64,000 nucleotides of DNA. Source: Paractinoplanes aksuensis (GTDB lineage: Bacteria > Actinomycetota > Actinomycetes > Mycobacteriales > Micromonosporaceae). Below are positions 50,882 through 59,351 of the stretch, one piece after another. The stretch covers positions 62,001 to 126,000 of the forward strand of contig NZ_JAMYJR010000030.1 in the NCBI RefSeq assembly GCF_024137025.1. The letters are read 5' to 3'. How positions within the stretch are numbered: position 1 is the stretch's first letter; every line of letters begins with the position of its first letter. The position numbers were made by a program, and so were the translations under genes. The notes beneath the pieces are model-generated. The model was not told the DNA's origin and searched no databases. It was given only the letters and a program-made list of their open reading frames with translations.

Positions 50882-51583
50882 ATGACCACGACCAAGGACG
50901 AGATCACCATGAGCGCCGGCACGGCCGCGCCGGCCGCACCGGTCGCCGAGCCGGCCCCGCCGCCGGTGCCGCCCGAACTGCTGGAGCGGGCCGGGGACAC
51001 CGGTGAGGAACTGCTCGAGCGGTTCAAGACGGGCCTACAGAACCGGCGGGACGAGGAGGCCGAGCAGCGCCAGGCGCTCGCGCAGCAGCTGGGCCAGCCC
51101 CGCGTCGGACCGTACGTGGCGTTCGACCTGTACGCCTTCAGCCCGATCCAGTTCGGCGGGCCGCCGCCGTACCAGCCCAGCAAGATCATCGCGGCCGGCG
51201 AGTGGGCCGTCATCTACACGGTGATGTTCGTCAACCCGCAGGTCGACATCGCGAACGGGTTCGCCGTGCCGCCGACGACCCAGCTGAGGGGCCGCCGCTA
51301 CCGGGTCACGATGGAGCAGGTGAACCTGACCAATGTGACCAACGGGCCGGACGACTTCCGGCCGGGCCGGTTCGTCGGCCCGGTCTCTCCGTTCACGCTG
51401 ATCCCGTTCTGGTTCCGGGCCCCGTTCCCGGTCCGCAAGCCGCAGTTCTTCGAGGCCAACCTGGCCGTCGACATCATCGACGCCGGTCAGCCCTACGCGG
51501 CTTTCGCCAGCACGATCATCGACGTGGACTCGGGACGGGTCCAGGAGAACATTCCGCTGCGGTACCTCGTCTACCCGGAGTGA
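50882..51583 (+). CDS. Unknown protein upstream of the M36 peptidase
   Basis: 233 residues, ATG 50882 with gaggagg 8 bases upstream. A Pro/Ala-rich N-terminal 35 residues leads to a helix (LLERAGDTGEELLERFKTGL) and a beta-rich domain (VGPYVAFDLYAFSPIQFGG, WAVIYTVMFVNPQVDI, RRYRVTMEQVNLTNVTNGP, FEANLAVDIIDAGQPYAAF). No signal peptide. I do not recognise it. It is 63 bp upstream of the peptidase in the same direction and probably cotranscribed. Confidence 0.72.
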   Translation: MTTTKDEITMSAGTAAPAAPVAEPAPPPVPPELLERAGDTGEELLERFKTGLQNRRDEEAEQRQALAQQLGQPRVGPYVAFDLYAFSPIQFGGPPPYQPSKIIAAGEWAVIYTVMFVNPQVDIANGFAVPPTTQLRGRRYRVTMEQVNLTNVTNGPDDFRPGRFVGPVSPFTLIPFWFRAPFPVRKPQFFEANLAVDIIDAGQPYAAFASTIIDVDSGRVQENIPLRYLVYPE

Positions 51584-51646
51584 TCGCCGACCGGGCGCCG
51601 TCGGTCACGGGCCGGCGGCGCCCGCCACCATGGCCAGGGAGGGACC

Positions 51647-54094
51647 ATGAGCCGGGAAGTTGACCTTCGTAGCCCGGTCGCGGAGCCGGACGAGCAGCGC
51701 CTGCGGACGCTCGCGCGGACCGTCTCGGACCGCCTGCCCGGCGCGCAGACGGCCCGGGTGGCCGCGCTCGACCGGATGACCGGTAACGCGGCCCGCATCG
51801 AACTGACCAGCGGCGACGCCGAGCCGGGGAACTACGCCGCGCGGGCCCTGGCCCACCTGCGACTGGTCGAGCCGCTGCTCGGGCTGACCGCGGCCCAGCC
51901 GGCCGAATTCGTGCCCGACCCGGTCGTGCAGGCCACCGGGGCCGGCGCCCACACCGTCCACCTGCGGCAGCAGCACCAGGGGATCCGAGTGTTCCAGGCG
52001 GCCCAGGCGGTGGTCTTCGACCCGTCGGGCGCGCTGGCCTCGACCGCCGGCAGCACCGTCACCATCGACGAACCGCTGGACGCTGAACCGGGCGTACGGG
52101 TCGAGGATGCTGTGCTGGCCGCCGCCCGGCACGTGGCCCTTCCCGAACCCGACGAGCTCGGCCGGTACGACCAGTTCCAGGAGCCGTTCGATCCACCGGC
52201 GGTCGACCTGGACACCTTCGCACCGCGGGTCACGACCGTCCTCGACGGAGCCCAGGACCGTACGACCGTGCTGGACCCCGGGCCGTTCGCCGAGCCGATC
52301 ACCGCGGCCCTGATCTGGTTCCCGCTGAGCCCCGGCGACACCCGGCTCGCCTGGCGGGTCACCCTCACCATGCCCGGCCACGTGCAGCGCTTCGTCGTGC
52401 TCGTGGACGCCCGCGACCGGGCCGTGCTCTACGCCCACCAGACCGTCCTGTCGGCGGCCGCGGTCGGCGACGTCTATCTGGTCGACGGCGGACGCGAGCG
52501 GCAGCGGATCGACTTCCCGCGGACCCTGACCGACTACGGGCTCGACGCGCCGCCCGGTCTGCCCGCCGGCTTCCCCGACCCGTGGCTGGCCGGCGAGGAG
52601 ACCGCGGGCAACAACGTGGTCGCCCACCCGGGCGACGCGGGCCGGCCCGCGCGGGGCCGCCAGGACGACGGCCGGCTGACCTTCGCCCCCGAACCGGAGA
52701 GCGCCGATCAGCAGGTGCTGAACGCGTTCGCGCTCACCTGCTCGGCCCACGACTTCTTCTACCTGCTCGGCTTCACCGAGGCCGAGGGCAACTTCCAGCG
52801 CGATTCGCTGGGCCGGGGCGGGGCCGGATCCGACCCGGTGGACGCCCGCGTGTTCCCCGGCCCGGTGACCGGCACGGCCTCGATGGCCACCCCGGCCGAC
52901 GGCCGCAGCCCGGTGCTCCGGCTCGGTCTGGTCAGCCGGACCGGCCGGCACACCGCGCTGGACGCGACGGTCGTCTTCCACGAGTTCAGCCACGGCGTGA
53001 CCAACCGGTTGGTCGGCGGCGGCCTGGACACGCACGCGCTGGACGAACCCCAGAGCGCCGGCATGGGCGAGGGCTGGGGCGACTTCTTCGCCTGCCTCCA
53101 CACGGGGACCGACGTCGTCGCGGCCTGGGTCGTGGACCGGCCGGTCGGCATCCGCGGCCACCGCTACGACGACAAGCATCCCGGTCACTTCGGCCGGCTC
53201 GGCATCGAGTACCGGGAGGTGCACGAGGTCGGCGAGATCTGGTGCGCCACCCTGATGGAGATGACCCGCCGGCTCGAGTCCGACCAGCTCGCGCTGCGTC
53301 TGGTGATGGATGCGCTGAAGCTCTCCCGGGCCAACCCGAGCTTCCTGGACATGCGCGACTCCATCCTCGCCGCGCTGTCCGACCTGCGGACGGCCGGGCG
53401 GCTGTCGGCCGACCGGCACACCGAGGCCCAGCGGGCTGTCTGGGGCGCGTTCGCGCGGTTCGGCATGGGCCCGGCCGCCCGTTCGTTCGGCGCCCGCCTG
53501 CAGGGGATCGGGACCGACTTCACGACCCCGGCCGACCCGGTCCCGGCGGCCCATCCGGTCCCGGCGGCCGAGCAGGTCCGGCCGATCTATCTGGTCACTC
53601 TGGTGCTCGACGCCGAGGGGGAGGTGCGGGAGCAGCACGTGGCGCAGGCCGACGGCGAGCCCGGCGTCAGTACGACGCTGCCCGACGGCGGCCGTCAGGT
53701 GCAGTACTTCGTGGAGACCGCCGAGCCGGTGACGGTGGACGGTCCGGCGCCGGCCGGTCTCGCCCTGGAGGTGGCGGACCTGCGCTTCGCCTCGGCCACG
53801 AGCGCTCCGGGGGCCGGGCCGGACCGCCTGACCGCGACCATGACCTTTGCGCTCACCGGGTCACCCGGCGCCCACTACCTCGCCCACGTGGTCGCGACCT
53901 CGGCCGACACCTCGGAGACCAAGGTCGTCGCCACCTCGTTCGGCCGCCTGCCGGCCGACACCACCGCGGGCGAGACGACGATGGAGTTCCCGGCCCCGGC
54001 CCCGGGCCGCTACCAACTGCTGGGCGGCATCATCGTGGCCCCCTACGAGGTGCTGGGAGTCGCCTCCGGCCCGTCGCTGCGGGTGGTGCCCTGA
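51647..54094 (+). CDS. M36 fungalysin-type metallopeptidase lacking a signal peptide
   Basis: 815 residues. An FTP-like propeptide region lies at residues about 70-160 (VHLRQQHQGIRVFQAAQAVVFD). The catalytic zinc motif is VVFHEFSHGVTNRLVGGG near residue 444, and the third zinc ligand Glu is in GMGEGWGDFFACLH near 473. The C-terminal half has GEIWCATLMEMTRRL and a beta-sandwich tail of about 170 residues. M36 enzymes are usually secreted, but the N terminus MSREVDLRSPVAEPDEQR is charged. The start follows an agggag site. The partner protein upstream and the SARP-type gene suggest a small regulated unit. Confidence 0.88.
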   Translation: MSREVDLRSPVAEPDEQRLRTLARTVSDRLPGAQTARVAALDRMTGNAARIELTSGDAEPGNYAARALAHLRLVEPLLGLTAAQPAEFVPDPVVQATGAGAHTVHLRQQHQGIRVFQAAQAVVFDPSGALASTAGSTVTIDEPLDAEPGVRVEDAVLAAARHVALPEPDELGRYDQFQEPFDPPAVDLDTFAPRVTTVLDGAQDRTTVLDPGPFAEPITAALIWFPLSPGDTRLAWRVTLTMPGHVQRFVVLVDARDRAVLYAHQTVLSAAAVGDVYLVDGGRERQRIDFPRTLTDYGLDAPPGLPAGFPDPWLAGEETAGNNVVAHPGDAGRPARGRQDDGRLTFAPEPESADQQVLNAFALTCSAHDFFYLLGFTEAEGNFQRDSLGRGGAGSDPVDARVFPGPVTGTASMATPADGRSPVLRLGLVSRTGRHTALDATVVFHEFSHGVTNRLVGGGLDTHALDEPQSAGMGEGWGDFFACLHTGTDVVAAWVVDRPVGIRGHRYDDKHPGHFGRLGIEYREVHEVGEIWCATLMEMTRRLESDQLALRLVMDALKLSRANPSFLDMRDSILAALSDLRTAGRLSADRHTEAQRAVWGAFARFGMGPAARSFGARLQGIGTDFTTPADPVPAAHPVPAAEQVRPIYLVTLVLDAEGEVREQHVAQADGEPGVSTTLPDGGRQVQYFVETAEPVTVDGPAPAGLALEVADLRFASATSAPGAGPDRLTATMTFALTGSPGAHYLAHVVATSADTSETKVVATSFGRLPADTTAGETTMEFPAPAPGRYQLLGGIIVAPYEVLGVASGPSLRVVP

Positions 54095-54618
54095 GTGGTG
54101 AAGGTGATGAACGTGTCGGGTGGCCGTGAGTCCGGGGCGGGTCCGTCGTGGATGCGCCAGCGGTCGCCCGCCACCTCGGTGGCGATGCGGGACCAGAAGG
54201 CTTCGACGCCCGGGTTGTAGCGCTGGAAGCCGATCTCCCAGCGGCCGGGGGCCCGGGCGATCATCTGGAGGGCGGCTTCGCGGCCGACGCCGGTGCGACG
54301 CAGGGATCGTACGACGAAGAAGGCGTTGACCGAGGTGCCGTCCCCGTCGGCCGGGCCGGTCAGGAGGAAGCCCGCGGTGTGGCCGGCCGCGGTGATCAGC
54401 CAGGCCCGCCGCCGTGAATCGTCGGCCAGGCGGAAGCGGTCGAGCTCGCGGAAGTTGAAGCTGCCGTCGGCGTTCGGCAGCAGCCCGAAGGAGTCGGACA
54501 GGTCGTACCGGAAGAGCTGGCCCAGATTGTCGAGGACGGCCTGGTCGCCGCGCTCGAGCGGCCTCAGCGTGACGGGGTGGGACGGCGGTCGGGGCGGTTT
54601 CACGGCTTCCCAAGGCAT
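54043..54618 (-). CDS. GNAT-family acetyltransferase
   Basis: 191 residues. The fold is seen in VTLRPLERGDQAVLDNLGQLFRYDLSD, AWLITAAGHTAGFLLTGP, VNAFFVVRSLRRTGVGREAALQM (acetyl-CoA loop with RRTGVG) and WEIGFQRYNPGVEAFW. The start MPWEAV (54618) avoids the overlapping PhyH gene; its C-terminal tail overlaps the convergent M36 gene by 52 bp. Substrate unknown. Confidence 0.85.
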   Translation of the reverse strand: MPWEAVKPPRPPSHPVTLRPLERGDQAVLDNLGQLFRYDLSDSFGLLPNADGSFNFRELDRFRLADDSRRRAWLITAAGHTAGFLLTGPADGDGTSVNAFFVVRSLRRTGVGREAALQMIARAPGRWEIGFQRYNPGVEAFWSRIATEVAGDRWRIHDGPAPDSRPPDTFITFTTQGTTRSDGPEATPSTS

Positions 54619-54638
54619 CCCGGCAGCGTGCCACGCGC

Positions 54639-55457
54639 TCAGGCGTCGCCCATGACGAGGCCCTCGATCGTGTGTTTCTGGGTGATCGGGGTCAGCTCGT
54701 CGACGATCGGGCAGTGCAGGTGGTCCTGGACCAGCGGGGGGAGGGAATCCCAGTAGGCGCGGGTGACGGCCATGGCGTGCTTGTCGCGGTTGGTGCCGTC
54801 GGGGGCGTCCACGCCGAGGACCAGCACCGGGCGCGACTTCTGCGACTTGTTGGCGGTGCCGCGGTGGATCGTGAGGGCCGAGCGGGCCGAGATGTCGCCG
54901 CGCTGGGGGTATTTGCGCACGGCCAGCTGGTTGTAGCGGTCGTAGTGCGTCCGCGGCGGGAACATGGCGTGGCCGAACTCGGGGCTGTCGTCGAACTGGG
55001 TGCCCGGCGCGATCTCGAACGGGCCCATGTCGTCGGTGGTGTCGACGCCGGTGAGGTTGAAGGCCAGCGAGTCGAGGCGACGCTCGTCGCGGGTGACGGC
55101 GGGCATCGGGAAGTCGCGGTGCCACGGCTGGTTGACCGCGCCGGCGAACGGGATGTCGAAACCGAGCTCGACGATCTCGTAGGCCGGGCCGAGCACCGAC
55201 GTGCAGACGGCGACCAGCCACGGGTGGGTCACCAGGTCGACGAAGCCGCGCAGCTGCTCGGGGTGGATCTCGACGTAGTAGCGCTTCGGGCCGCGGCCCA
55301 CGGCGCCGCCCTCGCGGTTGATGGCCTCGGCGAACGCGACTTCGATGTCCTCGCGCATGGTGTCGGCCCACTTGGGGCTGAACGCGCCCTTGCGCGCGGT
55401 GATGCCGTCGCGGTAGATCGTGTCGGCTTCATTGATGAAAGTCCTCATGAAGCTCAT
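54639..55457 (-). CDS. Phytanoyl-CoA dioxygenase (PhyH) family protein
   Basis: 272-residue Fe(II)/2-oxoglutarate-dependent oxygenase. First metal ligands His and Asp in VNQPWHRDFPMPA, the distal His in ALTIHRGTANKSQKSRP, with DDMGPFEIAPGTQFDDS in between. Bacterial members hydroxylate diverse small molecules; the substrate is unknown. ATG 55457 is directly next to the 26-bp palindrome, with ATG 55448 as an alternative; no ribosome binding site is visible, so a leaderless mRNA is possible. Divergent from the LacI gene. Confidence 0.88.
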   Translation of the reverse strand: MSFMRTFINEADTIYRDGITARKGAFSPKWADTMREDIEVAFAEAINREGGAVGRGPKRYYVEIHPEQLRGFVDLVTHPWLVAVCTSVLGPAYEIVELGFDIPFAGAVNQPWHRDFPMPAVTRDERRLDSLAFNLTGVDTTDDMGPFEIAPGTQFDDSPEFGHAMFPPRTHYDRYNQLAVRKYPQRGDISARSALTIHRGTANKSQKSRPVLVLGVDAPDGTNRDKHAMAVTRAYWDSLPPLVQDHLHCPIVDELTPITQKHTIEGLVMGDA

Positions 55458-55458
55458 G

Positions 55459-55484
55459 TTGCAACGTGGCATGCCACGTTGCAA
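55459..55484. promoter_or_regulatory. Perfect 26-bp LacI-type operator
   Basis: Two 13-bp arms ttgcaacgtggca/tgccacgttgcaa form a gap-free perfect palindrome with a central CG-containing core (gcatgc), placed between the PhyH start (55457) and the LacI GTG (55501). The TTGCAACG...CGTTGCAA form is a usual LacI-family site, so the divergent LacI protein is the expected binder. Confidence 0.9.
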
Positions 55485-55500
55485 GTCCTAGGATGAGCGC

Positions 55501-56505
55501 GTGAGCGTCAATTTGCGACAGGTGGCCGAGCGCGCGGGCGTCTCGGTGCGCACGGTGTCCAACGTGGTGTCCGGCTTCGCGCTGGTCGCCCCCGCGACCC
55601 GCGAGCGCGTGCAGCGGGTGATCGACGAGCTGGGCTACAAGCCGAACGCCGCGGCCCGGCACCTGCGCGGCGGCCGATCGGGGCTGGTCGCGCTGGTGCT
55701 GCCCGAGATGGCGTCGCCCTACTTCGGCGAACTGGCCGGCCTGCTGGCCGACCGGGCCGAGGCGTACGCGTGGACGCTGCTGGTGCAGCAGACCGGCGGG
55801 GACGCCGGCCGGGAAAGGGAACTGCTCGACGGCGTACGCGCCCAGGCCGTCGACGGTTTGATCATGAGCCCGTGGGGATTGTCGCCGAGCGATCTGACCC
55901 GCCGGCCCGGCAGCGCCCCACTGGTGCTGCTGGGTGAGCAGGACGCCGGCGGCCTGCTCGACCACGTCGCGATCGACAACGTGGACGCCGCCACCGAGAC
56001 GACCCGGCACCTGATCGCCACCGGCCGGCGTCGCATCGCCGCCATCGGCCTGCAACCGCACCTGGTCAACGGCACTGCCGCCCGCCGCGCCGAGGGCTAC
56101 CGCCGAGCGCTGGCCGAGGCCGGGCTGCCCGCGCTCGAGGTCCCGGTCGAGCGTCTGCACCGGGCCGACGGGGCGGCCGCGATGACCCGGCTGCACCATT
56201 CCGGGGCCGAGGTCGACGCCGTCTTCTGTTTCAGCGACCAGTTGGCCCTGGGCGCATTGCACGTGGCCCTGTCGCGTGGCCTCAACGTGCCCGGGGATCT
56301 GGCTGTGGCCGGCTTCGACGACATCGAGGACGGCCGGTTCGCCCACCCGGCGCTCACGACGATCGCGCCCGACAAGCCGGCCCTGGCCGACGCTGCCCTG
56401 AAATGCCTGTCCGACCGTCTGGCCGACGTCCACGCCGAGCCGAAACGCCTGGTCGTGGCCCACCGACTCGAGATCCGGGCCAGCACTGCCGCGCGCACCT
56501 CTTGA
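55501..56505 (+). CDS. LacI-family transcriptional regulator
   Basis: 334 residues. HTH NLRQVAERAGVSVRTVSNVVSG and hinge VIDELGYKPNAAARHLRGG at residues 4-60, then a periplasmic-binding-like domain (LVALVLPEMASPYFGELAGLL, DHVAIDNVDAATETTRHL, LAVAGFDDIEDGRFAHPALTTI). It should bind the 26-bp palindrome and control itself and the PhyH oxygenase. The inducer is unknown, likely a small metabolite linked to the PhyH reaction. Confidence 0.92.
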   Translation: MSVNLRQVAERAGVSVRTVSNVVSGFALVAPATRERVQRVIDELGYKPNAAARHLRGGRSGLVALVLPEMASPYFGELAGLLADRAEAYAWTLLVQQTGGDAGRERELLDGVRAQAVDGLIMSPWGLSPSDLTRRPGSAPLVLLGEQDAGGLLDHVAIDNVDAATETTRHLIATGRRRIAAIGLQPHLVNGTAARRAEGYRRALAEAGLPALEVPVERLHRADGAAAMTRLHHSGAEVDAVFCFSDQLALGALHVALSRGLNVPGDLAVAGFDDIEDGRFAHPALTTIAPDKPALADAALKCLSDRLADVHAEPKRLVVAHRLEIRASTAARTS

Positions 56506-56597
56506 GTTTGTCAAGCTGGCCCAACGCCGCCCTACCTGCTCGGCCGAACGATCCGCTTCGTCACGATCGCCCTGGCCCCCACCTGGTCCGCTGACGG

Positions 56598-57506
56598 TCA
56601 GGCGGCGACGCGTGGTTGTTCCGCGGCCTCGCGAAGGCCGCGTCCGAGGGACGTTTCTCGCAGGGCCCGGGCCAGGATCAGGCCGACCGGGATGGCCAGG
56701 ACGATCAGCACGAGATCCTCGTCGCCGGGCTGGACGGCCGGGTTGGCGGCCAGCCAGGTGAACGGCCGGCCGATCGGCAGCAGGATGGTGACCAGGGTGA
56801 ATGTCAGGAACAACGCCGGCAGCGCGATGGCCGTCACGAAATAACCGCCGCCGATCAGCAGCACCGTGAGGGCCAGGACGGCCAGCCACCGGAACCCGCT
56901 CGGCTGGGGGACGGCGAGGCGCAGCACCCACGGCGCCGCCGCGGCCAGCGCCGCGATCACCACGGTCGTGCCGGCCGAATGCCGTCCGGCGGCCGCCGTG
57001 ACCGCGATCAGGGCCAGCAGCGAACCGACCGCCGCGCTGCCCAGGTTCAGGCCGGTCTCGACATCGGTCGGTGACTCGGTGGCCGTGGCCACCCCGGCCG
57101 CGACCGCCGCCATGATCGACACCGTGAACAGGACGGACGGATCCGGCTCGTCCGCCACCGCCCTGACGACAGCGCAGCCGGCCGCCGCGACCAGGCCCGC
57201 CCCGACGGCCAGCGCCACCCCACCGGAATAGCCGGCCCGGTCCAGACCGACATCGACGGCCAGCCCGGCCAGTCCACCGACGGCCGCGCCCCAGGTGGCC
57301 CGGCGGCTCCCGCGGCCGAGGGTGATCAACACCAGAACCAGGGCGAGCAGCGCACCCCAGCGCAGCTCCCGCCCCCAGTAGATGTTGTTGCCACCTTCCG
57401 CCGCGGGCGGCGTGAACAGGGCGACGCCGACTGCCCACACCACCGCCGAGGCGACGGCCAGCACCGGAAGGACGAACCGCCGAGCCGCGTCGCGGGAAAG
57501 CATCAT
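56598..57506 (-). CDS. Polytopic membrane protein, function unknown
   Basis: 302 residues with around nine hydrophobic helices. They start at FVLPVLAVASAVVWAVGVALF and end with DLVLIVLAIPVGLILARAL. A periplasmic-looking loop near residue 35 reads PPAAEGGNNIYWG. No transport motif recognised. Start MMLSRD at 57506. It is divergent from the DoxX-like gene. Confidence 0.7.
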   Translation of the reverse strand: MMLSRDAARRFVLPVLAVASAVVWAVGVALFTPPAAEGGNNIYWGRELRWGALLALVLVLITLGRGSRRATWGAAVGGLAGLAVDVGLDRAGYSGGVALAVGAGLVAAAGCAVVRAVADEPDPSVLFTVSIMAAVAAGVATATESPTDVETGLNLGSAAVGSLLALIAVTAAAGRHSAGTTVVIAALAAAAPWVLRLAVPQPSGFRWLAVLALTVLLIGGGYFVTAIALPALFLTFTLVTILLPIGRPFTWLAANPAVQPGDEDLVLIVLAIPVGLILARALRETSLGRGLREAAEQPRVAA

Positions 57507-57586
57507 GGCGCCAGACGCTACCGAACGGGCGCCAGAATCCAGGACCGAGCACAATGCCGGGAGTGATCGAGCGGAAAGAGGCGGCC

Positions 57587-57997
57587 ATGTGGCGGGCGGC
57601 GGGGCAGGTTCTTCTGGGCGCGGTCCTGCTGTTCACCGGCACGGGCCATCTGACCTTCGCCCGTACGGAATTCCAGGCCCAGGTCCCGGCCTGGATCCCG
57701 ATCGACGAGAACGTCGTCGTGATCGCCTCGGGCGTGGTCGAGCTGCTTCTCGCGCTGGCCTTGCTCGCCACCTGGCGGCAGCCCGCCCGGGCCGTCGTGG
57801 GCGCGCTGACGGCCGTGTTCTTCGTGGCGATCCTGCCCGGCAACATCGCGCAGTTCACCGAGCACCAGAACGGCTTCGGCCTCGACACCGACGCGGCCCG
57901 CGCGATCCGCCTGCTGTTCCAACCCGTACTCGTCGTCTGGGCCCTGGTCGTCACCAGCGCTGTCCCCGTCCTGCGGTCGCTGCGCCGGAGGCCATGA
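57587..57997 (+). CDS. DoxX-like membrane protein
   Basis: 136 residues with four helices. VLLGAVLLFTGTGHLTFARTEFQAQVPAWIP, then VVIASGVVELLLALALL and FFVAILPGNIAQFTEHQNGFGLDTD resemble the DoxX/MauE-like membrane proteins. Start at ATG 57587 with aaagagg upstream, favoured over ATG 57554. Function unknown. Confidence 0.75.
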   Translation: MWRAAGQVLLGAVLLFTGTGHLTFARTEFQAQVPAWIPIDENVVVIASGVVELLLALALLATWRQPARAVVGALTAVFFVAILPGNIAQFTEHQNGFGLDTDAARAIRLLFQPVLVVWALVVTSAVPVLRSLRRRP

Positions 57998-58024
57998 ACG
58001 CGCTGTGCCGGTGAGGGCCTGCTT

Positions 58025-58177
58025 TCAGCACCCGGGCCAAAGCGGGCGTCCCGCCCCGGTGCGGCCCGATGCGGCGTCGGACTCGGCGATCCGGAAACCG
58101 AACTCCTCGAGTTCGCCGAGAACGGCGGTGGCCGCGGTGAGCAGTCGAGGACCCTGTGGATCCCCCGTCGGATCCAT
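58025..58177 (-). CDS. Possible small protein, 50 aa
   Basis: ATG 58175-58177 to TGA 58025-58027. Reads MDPTGDPQGPRLLTAATAVL and then GELEEFGFRIAESDAASG and a basic end. It has one plausible helix (LLTAATAVLGELEEFGF). Nothing known about function; it lies 16 bp after the sigma region 4-like gene in the same direction. Confidence 0.35.
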   Translation of the reverse strand: MDPTGDPQGPRLLTAATAVLGELEEFGFRIAESDAASGRTGAGRPLWPGC

Positions 58178-58193
58178 GGGGGCAGCGTATCGA

Positions 58194-58451
58194 TCAGCGT
58201 GTGTTCGTGGTGGTCAGCATTTCGGAGAGGTGGCGCATCGCGTGGTAGAGGTGGGCCTTGGCCGCGTCGGGGGAGAGGCCCAGGGTCCGGGCGGCCTCGG
58301 TGGTGGTGCGGTGGCGGAAGTAGGTGGCGACCAGGATCTCGCGGTGGTGGGGCTGGAGCTTGCGCAGCAGCAGGTCGGCCGGTGGCCGCGACGATCTGCG
58401 GTTCCGGGCGGGGTCGGCCTGGGTGATGGGCATGTCTTTCACTGTGGTCAC
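58194..58451 (-). CDS. Sigma region 4-only protein or sigma factor remnant
   Basis: 85 residues. The body LLRKLQPHHREILVATYFRHRTTTEAARTLGLSPDAAKAHLYHAMRHLSEML is region 4 of an ECF sigma factor, including the HTH that reads the -35 element. Region 2 is absent and no coding trace of it is upstream. Either a remnant of a full sigma factor, or a stand-alone DNA-binding protein. No anti-sigma gene is recognised, although the SIMPL protein is divergent 94 bp away. Confidence 0.6.
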   Translation of the reverse strand: MTTVKDMPITQADPARNRRSSRPPADLLLRKLQPHHREILVATYFRHRTTTEAARTLGLSPDAAKAHLYHAMRHLSEMLTTTNTR

Positions 58452-58545
58452 CGGGCGGGGCGGACTCCAGTGAGCACCTGCGGCGTAGTCGCCCGGTCAC
58501 AGGGGGATGCGGGGCTTTTGCTAACCGGACATATACCCTGAAAGA

Positions 58546-59280
58546 ATGAGAAAGCACTCAAGACCCGTGGCCGTCGTTCTGGCCGCTGCCGTCGCGCTGT
58601 CGTCGGTGGTCGCCGGGGGTACGGCGTACGCCTCGAGCGGCGCCGCGGCCGAGCAGTTGTGGGAGAGCGTGACCGTCACCGGTCAGGGCGAGTCGTTCGG
58701 CCGGCCGGACCGGCTCGACGCCAGCTTCGCCGTCGAGACCAGCTCGGCCACCGTGGCCGACGCCCTGAAGAAGACCAGCACGGCCGCCGTCCGTATGCGC
58801 GACGCGCTGGTCAAGGGCGGGGTGGCCAAGGCCGACCTGCAGACGTCGAACGTCAGCATCAACGCCACGCGCAAGGACGACGGGGCGATCACCGGCTACA
58901 CCGTCAACCAGGGCCTCACCGCCAAGATCCGCGACCTGAAGCAGGGTGGCGCGCTCATCTCGGCCGCCGTGTCGGCCGGTGGTGACGCGGCCCGGCTCAA
59001 CGGCACGTCGTTCGCCATCGAGGACGACTCCGCCCTGCTCGCCGCGGCCCGCAAGAAGGCGTTCGCCGACGCGAAGCGCAAGGCCGGCCTGTACGCGCGG
59101 GAGGCGGGCCGCCCGCTGGGCCGCGTCGTGAAGGTCAGCGAGGGCGGCCCGGTCCAGTGGGGACAGGGCGGATCGCACAAGTTCGCCTCGGACGACGCGG
59201 CCGTGCCGCTCGAGCCCGGCCGCCAGAGCCTGACCGTCAGCGTGACAGTGGAATGGATGCTCGACCCGGCAGCGAAGTAG
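58546..59280 (+). CDS. SIMPL-domain (DUF541) exported protein
   Basis: 244 residues. Signal peptide (residues 1-30, VAVVLAAAVALSSVVAGGTAYA), then a SIMPL/DUF541 domain: SVTVTGQGESFGRPDRLDASFAV, DALVKGGVAKADLQTSNVSINATR, ISAAVSAGGDAARLNGTSFAI and AKRKAGLYAREAGRPLGRVVKVSEGG. Family members are periplasmic or surface proteins of uncertain function. A tatacc hexamer 12 bp upstream of the ATG may be a -10 element. Followed by a strong hairpin. Confidence 0.88.
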   Translation: MRKHSRPVAVVLAAAVALSSVVAGGTAYASSGAAAEQLWESVTVTGQGESFGRPDRLDASFAVETSSATVADALKKTSTAAVRMRDALVKGGVAKADLQTSNVSINATRKDDGAITGYTVNQGLTAKIRDLKQGGALISAAVSAGGDAARLNGTSFAIEDDSALLAAARKKAFADAKRKAGLYAREAGRPLGRVVKVSEGGPVQWGQGGSHKFASDDAAVPLEPGRQSLTVSVTVEWMLDPAAK

Positions 59281-59289
59281 CCACAACGC

Positions 59290-59315
59290 GGCCCGGCGTG
59301 TCGGCACGCCGGGCC
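59290..59315. terminator. Bidirectional hairpin terminator
   Basis: 11-bp perfect stem ggcccggcgtg/cacgccgggcc with a 4-nt loop (tcgg), between the convergent SIMPL and kinase genes. Confidence 0.8.
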
Positions 59316-59351
59316 GGTGGTGGTCCGTCTCGAAGATCGGCGCGCCGGACG

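Noticed and set aside
55429..58557. A 1042-codon minus-strand open frame
   Set aside because: Runs across the LacI and DoxX-like genes without protein-like composition; a shadow frame.
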